Below the pieces are notes generated by a model. The model was not told the DNA's origin. It searched no databases and saw nothing but the letters and a program-made list of their open reading frames with translations. This document shows, in pieces, positions 55,965-64,000 of a DNA stretch of 64,000 nucleotides; positions within the stretch are counted from its first letter, which is position 1, and each line of letters opens with the position of its first letter. This stretch comes from Jeotgalicoccus aerolatus (lineage in GTDB: Bacteria; Bacillota; Bacilli; Staphylococcales; Salinicoccaceae): the NCBI RefSeq assembly GCF_014635205.1, contig NZ_BMCN01000001.1:806001-870000 (forward strand), in the 5' to 3' direction. The translations under genes were made by a program, and so were the position numbers.

Positions 55965-57158
55965 TTATACAATTTTACTTCTCAAATAACAAATAACTTC
56001 ATCAGCAACACGCTGAGAGGCTTTGCCATCTTCTAAAGAACAAAATCTGTTTCTGAATTCAGCTGTATTATATAATTCATTAAAGTTTTCAGTTTTAGTT
56101 TTGTTAATCTCTTCTAATAATGCATCCGTTGTTTTAACGAGCGGACCCGGTGCTTTATTTTCAAAGTCGAAATAAAATCCTCTCAGTTTGTCTCTGTAAT
56201 TATCGATATCATACGTATAGAAAATCATCGGTCTTTCTAAGTTCGCATAATCGAAAAATACAGAAGAATAATCGGTAATCAGCATATCAGAGATCACATA
56301 CAAATCACGGATTTCTTCATATGAAGAATAATCATAGATAAATCCTTCATATCCGCTGATGTCCAGATTCTCACTGACCAGATAATGAAGTCTCAGGATG
56401 ATAATATATTCATCAGACAAAGCTTCATACATTTGCTGCATATTAAATTCCAGATTAAATTTATATCTGCCTTTACCGTGGAAAGAATCATCCCGCCACG
56501 TCGGTGCATATAAAATTATTTTTTTATCTGCAGGTAAATTTAAATCCTTTTTCAAATTATTCACAGCTTCTTCATCACTGTTCGTGAATAAAAAGTCATT
56601 GCGGGGATAGCCTGTTTCGAGCATTTTATCATCAAATTTAAAGGCTCTTTTAAAAATTTCAGTTGAGTATTCATTAGGTGAAATTAAAAAGTCCCACTTT
56701 GCTGATTCCCTTGTGAAATTTCGTTTATAGCGTTCTGTATCTGTACCAGGCATATGCACTTCGTCCATATCCGTTGCCAGTTTTTTAAGCGGTGTCCCAT
56801 GCCAGGTTTGCAAATAAGTCGTCCCTTTAGGCTTAGGAATCCATAACGGCAATCTGCTGTTTGAAATCCACAGCGTTGCTTTGTTCATATAAATCATCCA
56901 GCTGAGTGAAAATCTTCTGATATAAGGCAAATCATAGCGTTCAAATACTTTTTCGTAACGCTTGTCGACACTCCACATAAATCTGTACTCTGGATAATGT
57001 ATAGACATATATTCATATAAGGCGCGGGGGTTATCACTGAATTGCTTGCCTAAAAAACTTTCAAAAATAATCAGTGAATGATCTTTATTAAAAGACTTGC
57101 CTGAGAGCCAGAATAGTATTTTATATAATTTTAATGCTAACTTTTTAATTTTTCTCAT
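55965..57158 (-). CDS. CDP-glycerol glycerophosphotransferase, TarF-like
   Basis: A 397-residue peripheral membrane enzyme of the Glyphos_transf family. It has a hydrophobic/basic N-terminus, TYLQTWHGTPLKKLATDM in the middle, ISPNEYSTEIFKRAF, and the active-site MLITDYSSVFFDYANLERPM. Length and sequence suit TarF, the primase adding glycerol phosphate units to the linkage unit, or a short TarL-type polymerase. A wall teichoic acid of poly(glycerol phosphate) is suggested, since no ribitol genes are visible here. It is the first gene of the tarF-tarG-tarH unit and diverges from tarD. Confidence 0.82.
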   Translation of the reverse strand: MRKIKKLALKLYKILFWLSGKSFNKDHSLIIFESFLGKQFSDNPRALYEYMSIHYPEYRFMWSVDKRYEKVFERYDLPYIRRFSLSWMIYMNKATLWISNSRLPLWIPKPKGTTYLQTWHGTPLKKLATDMDEVHMPGTDTERYKRNFTRESAKWDFLISPNEYSTEIFKRAFKFDDKMLETGYPRNDFLFTNSDEEAVNNLKKDLNLPADKKIILYAPTWRDDSFHGKGRYKFNLEFNMQQMYEALSDEYIIILRLHYLVSENLDISGYEGFIYDYSSYEEIRDLYVISDMLITDYSSVFFDYANLERPMIFYTYDIDNYRDKLRGFYFDFENKAPGPLVKTTDALLEEINKTKTENFNELYNTAEFRNRFCSLEDGKASQRVADEVICYLRSKIV

Positions 57159-57252
57159 TTAATTACACCTGCTAAGTTTTCATATTTATCTTGTGCTATA
57201 ATTCATAATACTACAAAATACTATAATTTTGCTTTATCGGAGGTAAATTCAC

Positions 57253-57648
57253 ATGAAAAAAGTAATCACATACGGTACATTCGATTTGCTCCATACCGGA
57301 CATATAAATATTTTAAGACGCGCCAAGGCACTTGGAGACTATCTAATTGTTGCTGTGTCAACAGATGAATTTAATATGCTTAAGCATAAAGAGGCATACC
57401 ATTCATTTGAAGAGCGAAAACAGATACTTGAGGCGATTAAATATGTCGACGAAGTCATCGGCGAAGATAACTGGGATCAGAAAGTCAGCGATGTTAAAAA
57501 ACACAATATCGATGTCTTCGTTATGGGAAATGACTGGGAAGGTGAATTTGATTTCCTTAAAGAGCAGTGTGAAGTCGTTTATTTGCCAAGAACTAGCGGT
57601 ATATCTACGACAAAAATTAAAGATGATCTGAAACATAAGAATGATTAA
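57253..57648 (+). CDS. tarD: glycerol-3-phosphate cytidylyltransferase
   Basis: Makes CDP-glycerol from CTP and glycerol-3-phosphate, the activated donor for TarB and TarF. The nucleotidyltransferase HxGH is at residues 14-17 (FDLLHTGHINIL) and the second motif PRTSGISTTKIK near the C-terminus. The 131-residue length is exact for the family. CGGAGGTAA precedes the ATG. The end overlaps tarB by 8 nt. Confidence 0.97.
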   Translation: MKKVITYGTFDLLHTGHINILRRAKALGDYLIVAVSTDEFNMLKHKEAYHSFEERKQILEAIKYVDEVIGEDNWDQKVSDVKKHNIDVFVMGNDWEGEFDFLKEQCEVVYLPRTSGISTTKIKDDLKHKND

Positions 57649-58792
57649 AGAAGCGGCAATCGCACTTTATTTGTTCATACTCAATATTATATTCAACTTT
57701 TTCAGCCTGTTTCCTATAAAAAATAAAACAGTTATGCTGACATCGTTCGGCGATAATATGGAATATTTAATCGAAGATATTAATGCTGAAACCCAATCTG
57801 ACATATTTGTTTTAAAAGAACCGCGCTGTAGAAAATCATTTGCTGGTGTTAAAGATCGCAATATCATTCAGTTCAGTCCAAAAAATCTCCTGTCATTGTT
57901 TAAGGGGATGTATCACTTAGCAACCGGAAAATATATTTTCATCGATAATTATCATGTCGTTCTGGCTGCATGTAATTTTAGAAAAGACGTCACTTGTACA
58001 CAGCTCTGGCACGCTAACGGTGCGGTAAAATACTTCGGCTGGAGAGATAAAACGATTGCCAGCCGTCCAGACAGTGCGTATAAGCGCTTTGAGAAAGTTT
58101 ACAGCAGGTTTCATAACTTTGCAGTCAGTTCGGATGAAATGGCGTATATATTTGGAGAAGCTTTCAACAGTAAAAAGGACAGTATGCTGAAAACAGGAAT
58201 GCCGAGGACAGACTTTTTTTACAATACACAGGCTATGCGTATAGAGAAAAAAAATCTTTATAGTTTATTGCCTCAGCTCAACAATAAAAAAGTACTGCTG
58301 TATGCACCGACTTTCCGCGACAATCAGCTTAACGCTGCTCGTGTTGCCCTTGATCTTGAATTAATGAAGAAACAATTAGGTGAAAACTGTCATCTGCTGT
58401 TAAAACTTCACCCGGCAGTTGAATTATCTAGTTTGAATAATAATGATTTTGTAACTGATGTATCCAGCGGTTATGATATCAATGCCTTATTGACTGTGAC
58501 CGATATACTGATTACCGACTACTCTTCCATTCCTTTTGAGTTTTCTATATTAAATAAACCGATGATATTCTTTTCTTATGATCTGGACGATTACAAAAAA
58601 GAACGCGGCATCTGGTTTAACTACGAAACTTATATGCCGGGACCAGTCGTTTTTAATACACAAAGTGTTATCTCAGTTATTCAGAAAAACATTTTTGATA
58701 TGGAGAAAATTAAAGACTTTAATAAACAATGGAACAAATACAGTGATGGTTCAGCATCAAAAAGATTAGTTGAATATATTTACAATAAGTAA
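57641..58792 (+). CDS. tarB: TarB-type glycerophosphotransferase (linkage-unit primase)
   Basis: A 383-residue membrane-associated enzyme that adds the first glycerol phosphate to ManNAc-GlcNAc-PP-undecaprenol. It starts with a hydrophobic anchor (residues 5-28). CTQLWHANGAVKYFGW holds the family histidine, LLYAPTFRD the donor region, and ILITDYSSIPFEFSILNKPM the second catalytic motif. TarB rather than TarF is favoured by coupling to tarD and by the WHANGA form. It starts within tarD without a clear ribosome site of its own, so it depends on coupling. Confidence 0.86.
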   Translation: MIKEAAIALYLFILNIIFNFFSLFPIKNKTVMLTSFGDNMEYLIEDINAETQSDIFVLKEPRCRKSFAGVKDRNIIQFSPKNLLSLFKGMYHLATGKYIFIDNYHVVLAACNFRKDVTCTQLWHANGAVKYFGWRDKTIASRPDSAYKRFEKVYSRFHNFAVSSDEMAYIFGEAFNSKKDSMLKTGMPRTDFFYNTQAMRIEKKNLYSLLPQLNNKKVLLYAPTFRDNQLNAARVALDLELMKKQLGENCHLLLKLHPAVELSSLNNNDFVTDVSSGYDINALLTVTDILITDYSSIPFEFSILNKPMIFFSYDLDDYKKERGIWFNYETYMPGPVVFNTQSVISVIQKNIFDMEKIKDFNKQWNKYSDGSASKRLVEYIYNK

Positions 58793-58824
58793 AGGACGGA
58801 AACTGAAGTTTCCGTCCTTTTTCT
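58791..58824. terminator. bidirectional terminator between tarB and the large glycerophosphotransferase
   Basis: Arms AAAGGACGGAAACT and AGTTTCCGTCCTTT with a 2-nt loop. It overlaps the tarB stop codon and touches the convergent stop. Confidence 0.92.
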
Positions 58825-61478
58825 TATTCATCATCAGCGAGCATCTGTATTTTTTCTACGACACTGTTATAAATACGTTCTGAATTATGATGATCCTGAT
58901 ATTTAAAAATACCAGTAATATCGGGCTGTTCCGACTTAAAATTTAAGTTGATTTGATGTTCTATTAGATCGATTAAATCATCTTCTGTCCTTGCAATTTT
59001 ACCGATAAATGTATGGAAGAGCGGACGCAGTTTTCCTTGTCTGAAAAACTTCCTGACATCAAAGTGATAATAGATGACCGGTTTGTTCATCAGTGTGAAG
59101 TCAAAGCTGACACTTGAATAATCAGTAATGAGTAATGAATGTTCAATCAGCAGTTCCTGAACCGTTTTAGTCCCCAGCCGTATAAAGTTAATATTATTGC
59201 TCGGATTTAAAATTTCATCATTAAAATACATTTGAGCTCTGTAATGCGGATAGAAATTCAGCTGGACATCATTGTCCTCGAGCAATTTAATCAATCTCTC
59301 ATTATGAATCAGACCGTTGTAGTTATGGAAATACTGGCTAGTTAGAAACGCATCATCAGTATTAATCCAGTCCCGCCAAGTCGGCATCAGGAGAATATCT
59401 TTAGTTTTGTTGCCGCGCGGCAGTGAGTCAAAACGCGCCAGACCGGTAATCGCTACATCTTCCTCATCGTAACCGAGTTTCTTCATTACAACATCATACT
59501 TCTCTGGTTCGCTGCTGACAATAAATAAATCAAACGGCAAATCATAATATTTTTTATGATATTCCACGCGCTTTCGTCCGAGCACGCCATGCTGCAGAAA
59601 AACTTTAACCGTATCTTCAAAACTGAAAAAACCTCTGGCTGGTTTATAAGGCAGCAGATTTTCTAAATCATGTGTCCCGAGCAGAACCCCTGCTTTAAAT
59701 GCGATATCAAAATGCTCTTTTGAACCAAATGGCAGGACATGTGTATCTGATTTTATTTTTTCATAATCCGGCGCACTGCTTTCAATCGTATAATACGCAT
59801 TGACTGATGTATGCTCTCTCAAGTACTTATAAAATGCATAACCATTGTCCTGGGCAGTGTCATAGCGCTCACCCACCAGCCACGTATTATAATCTTTCTT
59901 ATGCGCTTCTCCAGGTATAGATGCTTCTTTAGGGATTGAGAACGTTTCAATTTTTAAATTGTCAAAAGGCGTTGTTGTAATTAAATAATAGTGTGTATTC
60001 CCTTCACTGTCAGTCTCAGTACGGCTGCCGTAATAATTATCTTTTTTATAATCGGAAAACTGATATTTTATCTTTTCTTTACGGATAATATCACCGTCTG
60101 AATGTACCATAGCAACGAAAACATCGAGAATTGTTTTATCTTTACTTTTGATTTCTTTTAGATTCAGCTCAGCTAAATTGATATTAAATTCTTCTTCAGC
60201 TTCCACAATAATATTTTCTTTAGAATAACGGTCTTCGATAATTAAGTACGGCTGGCAATCGATAAAGTTTTCCGTTCCCCTGATGAAACCATCAAAATTA
60301 AACTGATCAATTTCAGTCACCTGCCGTTTGAAACGCGGTCTTGATACTTTAAACCCAAGCGCCTTATCTTTTCTTTTATAAAACCAGAGCTTTATATTCT
60401 CATGTTCAAAATCGAGGACACGTCGTTCACCGAAACCTAATTCATCCAGTTCGCTGACATCCGGCTGTATTACAAGCGGTTCTGCTCCGCCAGTTACGAA
60501 CTTGAATCTCTTTCTCGTAAAATCTTTTACCATAGTGCTTACTGGTACACGGACTGTGATTTCATTTGCACTGATTCTTTGAACATCAAATGCCGCTTCT
60601 TCTCCAGAGATTGTATCTGCAACAATCATCTGGCTGATATCTTTATTATCTGTATATGAAAATGACATAAGTATATTATCGCCGTCAATATTACAAGATG
60701 CCTGAGTCATTTCCATTTCGTGATTATCTATAATTGTAAATACTTCATTACCCTCGCGTAAAAACTGTAAATTATGATCTTTTGTCGTTAAATTTTGTTC
60801 TGAAATATTAATATTTACCGGTGTCATTTCAAAGCCCTGGACAAGATAAAGTACGCCTCTTCCCATTGTGACATTGTTAAAATCTTCAGCTGTAATGACG
60901 GACAGTTCTCCCTGATTTTGGAATTCTACAATTTTGTTCGGATATAAAAGCGCTAAATTATAACGCTCCATGTTACGGTAACTGTCAAAAGTTACACTAA
61001 GCTTTTCATAAGAAGTATTCATTTTTTCAGCCTGTACAGCAGACTGCTTAAAAGTATACTCAGCTAGAAGATGCTCTAAAATTAAAGTCCCGTTCACTAA
61101 GATGTTATAATATTTCCCTAATTTAAAGAACGATGTCTCATTGAGAATATTTTCATCAGCATCAATAATCATATTTTTACCGTTAACCGATACGGCTATT
61201 GTTGAATTCCCTGTGAGGTTTTTAAAGACATTATTATGCAGCTGAATCGACAGCCTATTTTTCTCGATAGAATAATCCAGAGATTCAGTATATTCTCCAT
61301 TAGACAAGACGATATTCAGCTTGTCATTCAAATTAAAATTATAAAAGTTTTTCAGCATCAGGTTAATAATGACAAAGTTTTCATGAGCCGTAATGTCCTG
61401 CAATGTCACTTTTCTAATTAATAATTCCCGCATGCTTTTGGGTATGATTGTTTTTAACGTATTTTTTATTGTACTCAT
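58824..61478 (-). CDS. large CDP-glycerol glycerophosphotransferase with long N-terminal region
   Basis: An 884-residue protein. The C-terminal part (about residues 500-880) is a Glyphos_transf domain with VKVFLQHGVLGRKRVEYH, DILLMPTWRDW, NFYPHYRAQMYF and LLITDYSSVSFDFTLMNKPV. The N-terminal 480 residues look beta-rich, with several repeated strand-turn units, and have no motif I recognise. They may be an acceptor-binding or polymer-measuring region. The enzyme probably polymerises or decorates the teichoic acid chain, in the role of TagF/TarL. AGGGG precedes the ATG. It stands alone on the minus strand, facing tarB. Confidence 0.82.
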   Translation of the reverse strand: MSTIKNTLKTIIPKSMRELLIRKVTLQDITAHENFVIINLMLKNFYNFNLNDKLNIVLSNGEYTESLDYSIEKNRLSIQLHNNVFKNLTGNSTIAVSVNGKNMIIDADENILNETSFFKLGKYYNILVNGTLILEHLLAEYTFKQSAVQAEKMNTSYEKLSVTFDSYRNMERYNLALLYPNKIVEFQNQGELSVITAEDFNNVTMGRGVLYLVQGFEMTPVNINISEQNLTTKDHNLQFLREGNEVFTIIDNHEMEMTQASCNIDGDNILMSFSYTDNKDISQMIVADTISGEEAAFDVQRISANEITVRVPVSTMVKDFTRKRFKFVTGGAEPLVIQPDVSELDELGFGERRVLDFEHENIKLWFYKRKDKALGFKVSRPRFKRQVTEIDQFNFDGFIRGTENFIDCQPYLIIEDRYSKENIIVEAEEEFNINLAELNLKEIKSKDKTILDVFVAMVHSDGDIIRKEKIKYQFSDYKKDNYYGSRTETDSEGNTHYYLITTTPFDNLKIETFSIPKEASIPGEAHKKDYNTWLVGERYDTAQDNGYAFYKYLREHTSVNAYYTIESSAPDYEKIKSDTHVLPFGSKEHFDIAFKAGVLLGTHDLENLLPYKPARGFFSFEDTVKVFLQHGVLGRKRVEYHKKYYDLPFDLFIVSSEPEKYDVVMKKLGYDEEDVAITGLARFDSLPRGNKTKDILLMPTWRDWINTDDAFLTSQYFHNYNGLIHNERLIKLLEDNDVQLNFYPHYRAQMYFNDEILNPSNNINFIRLGTKTVQELLIEHSLLITDYSSVSFDFTLMNKPVIYYHFDVRKFFRQGKLRPLFHTFIGKIARTEDDLIDLIEHQINLNFKSEQPDITGIFKYQDHHNSERIYNSVVEKIQMLADDE

Positions 61479-61556
61479 TTAAAAAAACCCCTAAAGATTA
61501 TTAAATATATTTTTCTCAGTAAATTCATTTTACAATAAAATAGCTTTTCTTAACAT

Positions 61557-61602
61557 TAATAAAAGAGTTTAAGTAACAATATTGTTACTTAAACTCTTTA
61601 TC
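61557..61602 (-). terminator. terminator overlapping the glycosyltransferase stop codon
   Basis: Perfect 19-bp arms (61562-61580 and 61581-61599) followed on the minus strand by TTTTATTAA. The stop codon at 61585 lies inside the stem. Confidence 0.85.
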
Positions 61603-62772
61603 GAATATGAAATCATCAAGTTTTTCAATATTTGTCTCCCAGAGAAAATGGGATTTCAGCAGCTTTTTAGAATTTTTTCTGAGTCTGGATTCGAGTTCAT
61701 TATCACTTTTAATTGTTTTTATTGCTTCTGTAAGTTCTTCAGACGTTGCCTTAACCTTAGCATAGCCAACATCATGCGACTTAATTAGATTGCTGGTATA
61801 GCCGCCTAAATTTGTCACAACAGGTACACCTGATGCAATGCCGTCAATCACTTTCCCAGGCAGTACATTTAAAAATATCTCGCTGTCTTTTAGTATAGAC
61901 AGCTGAATGTTGGAATTCCGTATTTCAGCTAAGCACTCTTCCCGGGTCTTCTCTTCTTCAAAAGTCACATATTTAAAATCCTTGTATTCTATATATGACT
62001 GAAACAAGTGTGCATTCATTCCGTACCCGATAATTTTAAAATTGATTTTATTCTCTTCCAGTTGATGTGCCATTTCCTGAAGTTTTTCATAACTTTGCGC
62101 AAAGCCAATATTTCCGGTATAGATGACCCTGAATTCATCTGGCGGTTCTTTAAACTCAACTTCATTTTTTGCAAATGCATTAGGTAAAAACAATACTGGT
62201 TTATTTTTTACCATTTTCTTTAAATAGTATCTAAATCCTTCGTTATTAATCACTATTTTATCAGACTGTTTATAGAGCATCTTTTCCATAAATTTAAGCA
62301 CCGGGTAAAACATACTGATATTCATCTTATCAACATCCCGTACACTGTCCGGCCATAAGTCGCGAATTTCAAGGATCCGCTTAACTTTTTTATCTTTCTT
62401 TTGGAAAAAAGCAGCCCATGGTATAAAAATATTAGGTGTCGTGACATAGACTGTATCGTATAGATGCTGATATTTTTTGACATAAACACGCACTTTATAA
62501 GCGAGTTCAAAATAGTAAAGCAGACGAAATGCCATTGATTTACTCTGCTTATTGGTTCTCATCTTCAGTCTCATGATATCTTTCGATTGATTTATAATGT
62601 CACTGCTCCAATACTTCTCCTCTTCATACATCTTTGCATTCGGATAAGCTGGATTAGTCGTAAGCACTTCTACATCATGCTTTTTTGATAACTGAACATA
62701 CAAATTTTTTAATCTGTTTGCTCCTGAACCAATTTCCGGATAAAAATTCTGTGTGATTAATAATATTTTCAT
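61585..62772 (-). CDS. glycosyltransferase family 4 (WbuB-like)
   Basis: A 395-residue GT-B fold enzyme. The N-terminal domain opens with ILLITQNFYPEIGSGANRL, typical of WbuB/WcaI-like transferases. The C-terminal domain has FRVIYTGNIGFAQSYEKL, the acceptor/donor loop, and VIDGIASGVPVVTNLGGYTS near residue 315. It transfers a sugar from a nucleotide donor to a lipid- or polymer-linked acceptor. Location next to the tar genes suggests teichoic acid or surface glycan decoration; the sugar is not known. It lies 81 nt after the next glycosyltransferase on the same strand. Confidence 0.85.
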   Translation of the reverse strand: MKILLITQNFYPEIGSGANRLKNLYVQLSKKHDVEVLTTNPAYPNAKMYEEEKYWSSDIINQSKDIMRLKMRTNKQSKSMAFRLLYYFELAYKVRVYVKKYQHLYDTVYVTTPNIFIPWAAFFQKKDKKVKRILEIRDLWPDSVRDVDKMNISMFYPVLKFMEKMLYKQSDKIVINNEGFRYYLKKMVKNKPVLFLPNAFAKNEVEFKEPPDEFRVIYTGNIGFAQSYEKLQEMAHQLEENKINFKIIGYGMNAHLFQSYIEYKDFKYVTFEEEKTREECLAEIRNSNIQLSILKDSEIFLNVLPGKVIDGIASGVPVVTNLGGYTSNLIKSHDVGYAKVKATSEELTEAIKTIKSDNELESRLRKNSKKLLKSHFLWETNIEKLDDFIFDKEFK

Positions 62773-62853
62773 AAGTCACCTTAAATTACTTTCTAAGTTA
62801 ATACATAAAATTAACATTCGTTTTATTATAACAAAATTACGCACCCTTTTAAA

Positions 62854-64000
62854 TTAAAGTTTGTCGTATAAATTTTTCAAAATGATCTTTTCATTTTCCC
62901 AATTATAATTTGTTTTTGCCTTAATAGTATTCTCTTTAAATTTTATTCTCAACTCCTCATTATTGATCATTTTTAATAATGCTGATTCTAAAGATTCTGT
63001 ACTTCCCTCTTCAACGACTATTCCTATTTCTTCATTTTCAATTACTCGTTCTATTTCAGGTAGATTCGAACCAATTACAGGTACATGTGCCATAATATAC
63101 TCGAAGAGTTTATTTGAGGATGCCGAATAATGATTGAAGTTCGTATTTTCTAAAAACTGTATACCGATATCAGCTGATTTGGTATAACTGCGAAGCTGCT
63201 TATACGGAACTCTATCAATAAATATCACTTTATCTGTCACACCAATTTCATAATGATAATCTATCAAATTTTGACGTTCTTTTCCGTCTCCAATCATAAT
63301 CAACATGGCATTCTCTACATTTTTAAAAGCATCCAGAAGCTTAAATAAACCTCTGCCTTCCTGCATACCGCCTTGATACAGTACAATTTTTTTATTTTCC
63401 GGTATATTAAATTGTTTTCTCAGCGGAAATGGTGTCACATCGTTAATATCATAGAGTTCTGAGTAGTTATGTACCGGCGTGGGGCGTTCTTTGTACAAAT
63501 CATTATGATAATCAGCTCTCGTATCATTTTCAACGATGACATGATCAGTAAAGTTCAGCATAAATTTCTCTATTCTATATATTTTCTTAAAATTATAATG
63601 CGTGCGGCTGGTTTGCACTTCATGTGAATCATAAATTAATGTTTTTCTGTTAAAACGCAGTTTTGCACAAACAATTCCCTGTATTAAAGTGTTTAAGTCA
63701 TGTGCATGATACACATCAGTATCATACTTTCTGCCGAGCATTATCATTTTTAACATCAGCAGCATATTCGGAACGTGCTTAGTCAAAACAGAAGATTTTA
63801 TTCTGGAAGTTATAAATTTCGGCAATTCCCATTTTAATGGGCGGTTAACATAAATATTCGCTCTTACTTTTTCGCTTGAAGAAAGATGCTGTTCAGTCAA
63901 TTCTTTCTTGGCAATAATTGTTACTGTATAATTTAAATCAGCAAGCGCAGAAGCTTCCCTCATTACTCTTGCATCATTGACAAAATTATTCCACACAAAC
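62854..64000 (-). CDS. glycosyltransferase family 4, N-terminus beyond the window
   Basis: About 382 residues are visible and the frame stays open to the last base. The family usually begins a few residues before WNNFVNDARVMREASALAD, so the true start lies outside the window; a GTG at 63996 is only an internal codon. The Rossmann C-domain has KIVLYQGGMQEGRGLFKLLD and FEYIMAHVPVIGSNLPEIERV, the donor-binding pattern of GT4. HAHDLNT marks the acceptor side. With the previous gene it forms a small surface-glycan transferase pair. Confidence 0.85.
   Translation of the reverse strand, partial: FVWNNFVNDARVMREASALADLNYTVTIIAKKELTEQHLSSSEKVRANIYVNRPLKWELPKFITSRIKSSVLTKHVPNMLLMLKMIMLGRKYDTDVYHAHDLNTLIQGIVCAKLRFNRKTLIYDSHEVQTSRTHYNFKKIYRIEKFMLNFTDHVIVENDTRADYHNDLYKERPTPVHNYSELYDINDVTPFPLRKQFNIPENKKIVLYQGGMQEGRGLFKLLDAFKNVENAMLIMIGDGKERQNLIDYHYEIGVTDKVIFIDRVPYKQLRSYTKSADIGIQFLENTNFNHYSASSNKLFEYIMAHVPVIGSNLPEIERVIENEEIGIVVEEGSTESLESALLKMINNEELRIKFKENTIKAKTNYNWENEKIILKNLYDKL

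Overview
The window is a low-GC Firmicutes chromosome segment. Gene order and protein content point to the family Staphylococcaceae: typA-ylaN-ftsW-ctaA; pdhABCD with ykyA and def; rpoY-rnjA; ktrC-cydBA; ptsHI with an AuxA-like membrane protein; folD and purD; and a tar wall teichoic acid cluster. Several departures from Staphylococcus aureus suggest a relative outside Staphylococcus proper, such as Jeotgalicoccus or Salinicoccus. These are a full-length IlvN, a short IlvA, no purEKCSQLFMNH block beside folD/purD, and a TarH carrying an extra C-terminal domain. The genus is inference only. Almost everything is housekeeping chromosome, with tight operons, many strong hairpin terminators and no insertion sequences, phage genes, CRISPR arrays, rRNA or tRNA that I can see.

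Layout. 0-8.9 kb: 3' end of ctaA, a CDF metal transporter, ftsW, ylaN, YlaL/YlaH/YlaF-like small proteins, typA, a NERD-like gene whose zinc-ribbon C-terminus lies in the -1 frame, suhB and yktB. 8.9-21.5 kb: a complete branched-chain amino acid block on the minus strand. It has one transcript ilvB-ilvN-ilvC-leuA-leuB-leuC-leuD-ilvA behind a T-box leader, and a second transcript with a BASS-family transporter followed by ilvD. Both upstream regions carry CodY-like and CcpA (cre)-like sites. 21.5-31.6 kb: a DUF4064 membrane protein, a UPF0223 protein, the pyruvate dehydrogenase operon, ykyA, def, a tiny separate transcription unit for a 31-residue cationic peptide, and rpoY-rnjA. 31.7-34.9 kb: an AT-rich TetR-ABC drug-export unit with twin operators, between rnjA and ktrC.

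35-48 kb: ktrC, cytochrome bd oxidase (cydAB, Rex-like site upstream), a UMF1-type MFS protein, ptsHI, a DUF697-like protein, hutG, an AuxA-like protein, a lone purD, folD and a calcium/sodium exchanger. 48-52 kb: a secreted DUF5011 protein, a DJ-1/PfpI protein, a lipoprotein of unknown family and an SLC13/TrkA-C permease. 52-64 kb: wall teichoic acid synthesis and export (tarA, a cytosolic GDPD, tarH with SH3/GW-like extension, tarG, a TarF-like polymerase/primase, tarD, tarB and an 884-residue glycerophosphotransferase), followed by two family-4 glycosyltransferases, the last cut by the window end.

How the parts work together. Pyruvate feeds PDH and acetolactate synthase. The ilv-leu genes appear to be set by leucyl-tRNA charging (T-box), GTP/BCAA status (CodY) and carbon status (CcpA through HPr-Ser46-P, and ptsH is also in this window). 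The tar genes form the linkage unit (TarA, TarB), activate glycerol-3-phosphate (TarD), prime and polymerise it (TarF-like, 884-residue enzyme) and export the product (TarGH). The observations most worth following are the A-AAA-AAG frameshift in the NERD-like gene, the isolated 31-residue peptide gene, the TarH fusion and the missing pur block.
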